In this document: piece by piece, positions 60,605 to 64,000 of the stretch | Layout: each line of letters opens with the position of its first letter | How positions within the stretch are numbered: position 1 is the first letter of the stretch | Source of the DNA: M3007 sp033764075 | GTDB lineage: Bacteria; Bacteroidota; Bacteroidia; Chitinophagales; Saprospiraceae | DNA: 64,000 bases | Direction of reading: 5' to 3' | Assembly: GCA_033764075.1 (NCBI GenBank) | Contig: JANRJH010000019.1 | Location: 62,001 to 126,000 of the forward strand | Translations under genes and position numbers: made by a program | Notes under the pieces: generated by a model | Database searches by the model: none | What the model saw: only the letters and a program-made list of their open reading frames with translations | What the model was told of the DNA's origin: nothing

Positions 60605-63600
60605 TTATTCAATAACCACTTTCACTGCCCCGCTTTGCCCGCCGGCACCGAGGCGAAGCCAGTACGTACCGGAAGGTTGTTGGGTGAGGTCGAGTTCATA
60701 AAGCCATTCGCCGGCGGGGTTCTGGAAGCTTTGTCGGAAAATCAAACGGCCGGTGGCGTCGAGCGCGTCGAGGTGAATGTCTGCCGGCGCGGCGAGCAGG
60801 TGTACCCGGATGCGTCCCTGGCCCGGGTTGGGCGACACGCTGAGCCCCCAGGCGGCCGCGAGGTCGACCACACTGCTGGTGACCAGCACCCCGGGTTGTG
60901 TTTGGATGCAACCGTTGGCGTCGCGCACATATACGGTGTAGGTGCCGTTGAGCAGGTCGGGGAACACCGGTTCCGGCTGGTAATTGGTGCCGTCAACGCT
61001 GTACGCCAGGGCGCCGGTGCCGCCGGTTGCGGAGGCCAGGATGGTGTCGCCGTTGGTGTTCACCGACAGGAGGAGCTCCGGCGCCTGCCCGATGGTCTGG
61101 GTGAGCGTGGAGGACAGTCCCTGGGCGTCGGTGATGACCACGGTATACGTGCCGGCAGCCAGGTTTGAAATGGCCAGGTTGAGGGTGCAAGGCCCGTTCT
61201 CGGTGATGATGTTGGCCTGGGGATTGTCGATGGCCACCGTGTAGGGCGGCAGTCCGCCGTTGACACATAGCTTGAAGGCGCCCGTGGTGCCACCGAAACA
61301 GGGGTTATTCTGCACATCGGCGGTGGCGCCTGTTGGTGGCGCAGCATCTACCGTGGCAGTGGTCGTGGCTGTACATCCGTTGGCGTCGCGCACCGTGACC
61401 GTGTACATGCCGTTCGGCAGGCTGTTGAACACGCTGCCCGGCTGGAAGTTCGTGCCGTCAATGCTGTATTCCAGCGCACCCGTTCCGCCCGAAGCCGTCA
61501 CTTCGATGCGCGTTTGGATGGCGGCTGCCGACACCGAGATGGGGGCCGGCTCATCGATGAGTACCACGTTGGTCTCGGCCGTCAGGCTGTTGTTATCGGT
61601 CACCGTGATTGCATAGCTGCCGGCCGGCAGGTTGGCAAACACGTTGATGTCCTGAAAATCCACACCGTTCAGCGTATATAGATAGGGGGGCGTGCCACCC
61701 GCTGCCGACACCGTGATGGCGCCGGTGGCATCGCCTGCACAGTCGATCGTTCCGGATTGAACGGCCGACACGAAAAGGGTATCTACCGATACAATCGCTT
61801 CATCGGTGGCCGTGCAGCCGTTGCCGTCGCGCACCGTTGCCGTGTACGTGCCATCGGGCAGGTCGGTGAAAATATTGTTTGCGGAAAAGTTCACGCCATC
61901 GATGCTGTACGTCAGCGAACCGGTACCGCCGGAGCCCGTCACCGTGATGTCGTCTCCCGACACCGAAGCTACAACGGTCAGGGCAGGGGGCGCGTCGAGC
62001 ACCACTGTGTTTGAGGTTGCGGTAAAGCCGAAGGCGCCGGTAACCACCACCGTGTACGCGCCGGCGGGCAGGTTGCTGAAAACGTTGCCGGACTGGGCTG
62101 TGCCGCCGTTCAGGCTGTAAGTGAAGGGGCCGGGGGAGCCGGATGCGGTCGCTACCAGCACACCGGCAGCGTCGCCGGCGCACAGGATCGTCTGTTGCGC
62201 CGCCAGATCGACCGCCAGCAGGTTGGGGATGATCCGGATGTTAAAGGTCTGATCGTGCAGCCAGGCGTTCACGTTTTCGTCGAACACATCAAACCGGAAT
62301 GCATCCTGCGTGGCGGCGTTGCCGTTGTGCCGGTAGGAAAGCTGGCCGTTGTTCACTTCCTGCTGGGAAAAAACGTCGCCAACACCCATCGTAGCGCCGC
62401 TGAGGCGCAAATCGCCGTGTTGGGGTGTTTCCAGCACGATGAAACGGCCCTGGGCGGCCGTACCCGTAAGCGACATGGCCAGCAGGTTGTTGTCGATGAC
62501 GCCGGAGAGTCCTTCGCCCACTTCGAGTGTGTCGTTGACCGTCAGCACGGCCACCTGGGTGGACTGCGGGAAGCAGAACGACAAGGACCAGTTCAGCAGG
62601 GCGCCCCCGTCTTGCTCGAACGCGTCGACGACCAGCAGCCTCCATGTGCCCTGGGCTGGCGTACCCACCAGCGGGGCGAACGCATCCAGGGGCTGAAACG
62701 CGCCATTGATGGCCGGGATGTTGAAGTCACAACTGACCTCCAGCGAGTCGGAAGTCCACGGCGCCTGGTCGCTGAACGTCAGTTCCAGATTGTCGCCGCT
62801 GCAACCAAAGTCGGAAACCGGTTCGCCCGGACGGTCAAACAACGCGAAGGTGTCGCCCGCGGGCGACACCAGGAACGCGCTCAGGTCGCCCACCCAGACG
62901 TGGTTAATCGACATGGACACCTCAATCTGTTCGATCAGGGCGTTGGCCGGCACGTTGATGGCGGAGGAGATCGTCACGGCGCTGTTGCTCGGAATGACCA
63001 CCGGCACGTCGTTCGAAAAAACATTGTCGCAGGAGGCATTGCCCACCTGGAAAGCCCGGAAGGGCGTCCAGGGCCCTTCGCCGCAGGCATTCAGCACGCG
63101 AACGCGCCAGTAGTACACGTTTCCGGGCGTCAGTGCCGGGTTGGAAAGCGACGTGCTCGGGTTGGCCACCAGCATGTCGTACAACAGGGACCCGGCGTTG
63201 AAGGAAGGATTGTCGGCCACCTGCAAGCGGTAGTTATCGGCAAAGGTCGCGGCAGTCCAGCTCAGGATGGGCGCGATTCCGGTGGAATTCTCTCCGTCGG
63301 CGGGCGCCACCAGGGCGGTCGACTCCACGCCGGGCAGCACGGTCAACTGGATGCCGTACTGCTGGGTGATGGTGTCGCTTTTGGCAGTGATGGTCACGGT
63401 GTACACCCCGGCCATAGCGGGCGTGAGCCCCGTGATGGTGAGCACCGCACTGCCGTCGGTTGGAATGGTGTCGGGCACGAGTGTGACCACAGCCCCAGCC
63501 GGGGCGCCGCCGGTACTCAGGGCTATGGGTTGGTTGAACCCGGAGAGGGGCATAGACGAAATTTGCACCACCGCCGCATCGCCGCTGCACACCTTAACGT

Positions 63601-64000
63601 TATCGGTGGACAAGGTCAGGCTAAAGCCCGGGCGGGCGATCTGAAAATTCTGGTTGGAGATGTCGAAAAAAATGTTGTTGCGTGCTTCCACCCGCACCCG
63701 GCATGTGGTGGACTCGAGGTTGGGCACGGCGACCATGGCCGAGCCGTTGTTGGGTACATTGTTGGCCAGCACGACCGGATAGGTGAGGCCACCGTCGGTG
63801 GACAGGGAAATCCGCACATTGGCGACGTTGACCGGCAGGACGTCGGTGCCGGCCACATCCCAGGTCACTTCCTGCATGCTGCCGGCGTTCCAGATGATGC
63901 CGGTAGTGTTGGGCTTGGTGACCACGAAAGGGCCCGCACTGGCGGCTACCGATACAGTAGCGTTGGTCTCGGCCGTGCAGCCGCCGGCGGCGTCATTGTC
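60605..64000 (-). CDS. Very large T9SS-secreted protein with P-domain and SprB repeats, 5' end beyond window
   Basis: The frame is open from 60605 to 64000, so at least 1,131 residues are visible and the N-terminus is missing. Order from the N-terminal side: a fibronectin-like domain (GIIWNAGSMQEVTWDVAGTD), PKD-like and Fn3-like segments, a proprotein-convertase P-domain (INHVWVGDLSAFLVSPAGDT), a cadherin-3/CSPG-like repeat (TPQHGDLRLSGATMG; GQLSYRHNGNAATQDAF), six SprB-type repeats with LPxGxYTVxVxDxNGCTAT pattern, and a C-terminal T9SS type A domain (VSPNPGQGRIRV; YWLRLGAGG). The visible architecture matches the C-terminal part of secreted M12-type metalloproteases with P-domains, but no protease domain is in view. 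Confidence 0.88.
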   Translation of the reverse strand, partial: DNDAAGGCTAETNATVSVAASAGPFVVTKPNTTGIIWNAGSMQEVTWDVAGTDVLPVNVANVRISLSTDGGLTYPVVLANNVPNNGSAMVAVPNLESTTCRVRVEARNNIFFDISNQNFQIARPGFSLTLSTDNVKVCSGDAAVVQISSMPLSGFNQPIALSTGGAPAGAVVTLVPDTIPTDGSAVLTITGLTPAMAGVYTVTITAKSDTITQQYGIQLTVLPGVESTALVAPADGENSTGIAPILSWTAATFADNYRLQVADNPSFNAGSLLYDMLVANPSTSLSNPALTPGNVYYWRVRVLNACGEGPWTPFRAFQVGNASCDNVFSNDVPVVIPSNSAVTISSAINVPANALIEQIEVSMSINHVWVGDLSAFLVSPAGDTFALFDRPGEPVSDFGCSGDNLELTFSDQAPWTSDSLEVSCDFNIPAINGAFQPLDAFAPLVGTPAQGTWRLLVVDAFEQDGGALLNWSLSFCFPQSTQVAVLTVNDTLEVGEGLSGVIDNNLLAMSLTGTAAQGRFIVLETPQHGDLRLSGATMGVGDVFSQQEVNNGQLSYRHNGNAATQDAFRFDVFDENVNAWLHDQTFNIRIIPNLLAVDLAAQQTILCAGDAAGVLVATASGSPGPFTYSLNGGTAQSGNVFSNLPAGAYTVVVTGAFGFTATSNTVVLDAPPALTVVASVSGDDITVTGSGGTGSLTYSIDGVNFSANNIFTDLPDGTYTATVRDGNGCTATDEAIVSVDTLFVSAVQSGTIDCAGDATGAITVSAAGGTPPYLYTLNGVDFQDINVFANLPAGSYAITVTDNNSLTAETNVVLIDEPAPISVSAAAIQTRIEVTASGGTGALEYSIDGTNFQPGSVFNSLPNGMYTVTVRDANGCTATTTATVDAAPPTGATADVQNNPCFGGTTGAFKLCVNGGLPPYTVAIDNPQANIITENGPCTLNLAISNLAAGTYTVVITDAQGLSSTLTQTIGQAPELLLSVNTNGDTILASATGGTGALAYSVDGTNYQPEPVFPDLLNGTYTVYVRDANGCIQTQPGVLVTSSVVDLAAAWGLSVSPNPGQGRIRVHLLAAPADIHLDALDATGRLIFRQSFQNPAGEWLYELDLTQQPSGTYWLRLGAGGQSGAVKVVIE

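Overview
The window looks like a chromosomal piece of a high-GC Bacteroidota bacterium, most likely of the Saprospiria type. The evidence is a type IX secretion (T9SS) complement (plug protein, PorP/SprF, PD40/OmpA proteins, cargo with T9SS type A and CHU_C/type B sorting domains), futalosine-route menaquinone synthesis, no obvious Shine-Dalgarno sequences, and repeated TAnnTTTG promoter boxes, the Bacteroidota -7 element. I saw no tRNA, rRNA or CRISPR array. The placement is inference from gene content, not a database match.

Layout. 1-6.2 kb: a truncated DUF2141 gene, fbp, a lipoprotein, an ABC exporter, a Uma2-family protein, an alpha/beta hydrolase and a Nudix hydrolase. 6.1-14.6 kb: a PD40/OmpA protein behind pheS, a YwqG-like protein, fumarylacetoacetase, a repeat-filled gap, a DUF1275 membrane protein, a YHS protein and mqnC. 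14.6-24.6 kb: a MATE transporter, a small lipoprotein, a TIGR01777 protein, the T9SS plug, a secreted phospholipase C-like protein, and a glyoxylate-shunt locus in which a RamB-like regulator diverges from aceB-aceA. 24.6-31.97 kb: queG with an acidic small protein, a PorP/SprF + PD40/OmpA pair, a baeRF protein, a secreted endonuclease/exonuclease/phosphatase-fold enzyme and mgsA.

31.97-34.8 kb is the accessory patch: two RHS-core fragments, an intact AbiEi-type antitoxin with a gutted AbiEii-type toxin, a 347-bp element with 18-bp terminal inverted repeats, and a lipoprotein gene. 34.9-50.9 kb returns to core genes: a flippase-like membrane protein, rfaE2, LOG, obg, an FAH-family enzyme, a BamA/TamA-like barrel, a coiled-coil protein, a T9SS cargo protein, a DUF6089 barrel, pyk, acpP-fabF-rnc, a SWIM protein, panD and ruvA. 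51-64 kb: a diheme cytochrome, an ICMT-like methyltransferase, malQ, two T9SS-secreted proteins, scpA, and the C-terminal part of a very large SprB-repeat T9SS protein that runs off the window.

The most unusual content is non-coding. (1) A 3.8-kb block carrying two T9SS cargo genes lies between perfect 60-bp direct repeats that are copies of the 3' end of scpA. (2) An 8-bp tandem repeat lies between an ATG and the signal peptide of one of those genes, in a copy number that puts the ATG out of frame, so it is a candidate phase-variation switch. (3) Arrays of 7-bp repeats abut start or stop codons at several loci, and one lies inside a coding region. (4) Several dispersed palindromes and hairpins sit at gene boundaries: a 32-bp palindrome in four copies, a 120-bp hairpin in two copies plus a compound relative, and a 47-bp-stem hairpin between convergent genes.

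Functional links: aceB-aceA with fbp supports growth on acetate or fatty acids with gluconeogenesis; fumarylacetoacetase indicates tyrosine breakdown; the PorP/SprF, OmpA/PD40 and plug proteins would serve export of the T9SS cargo encoded at both ends of the 42-64 kb stretch.
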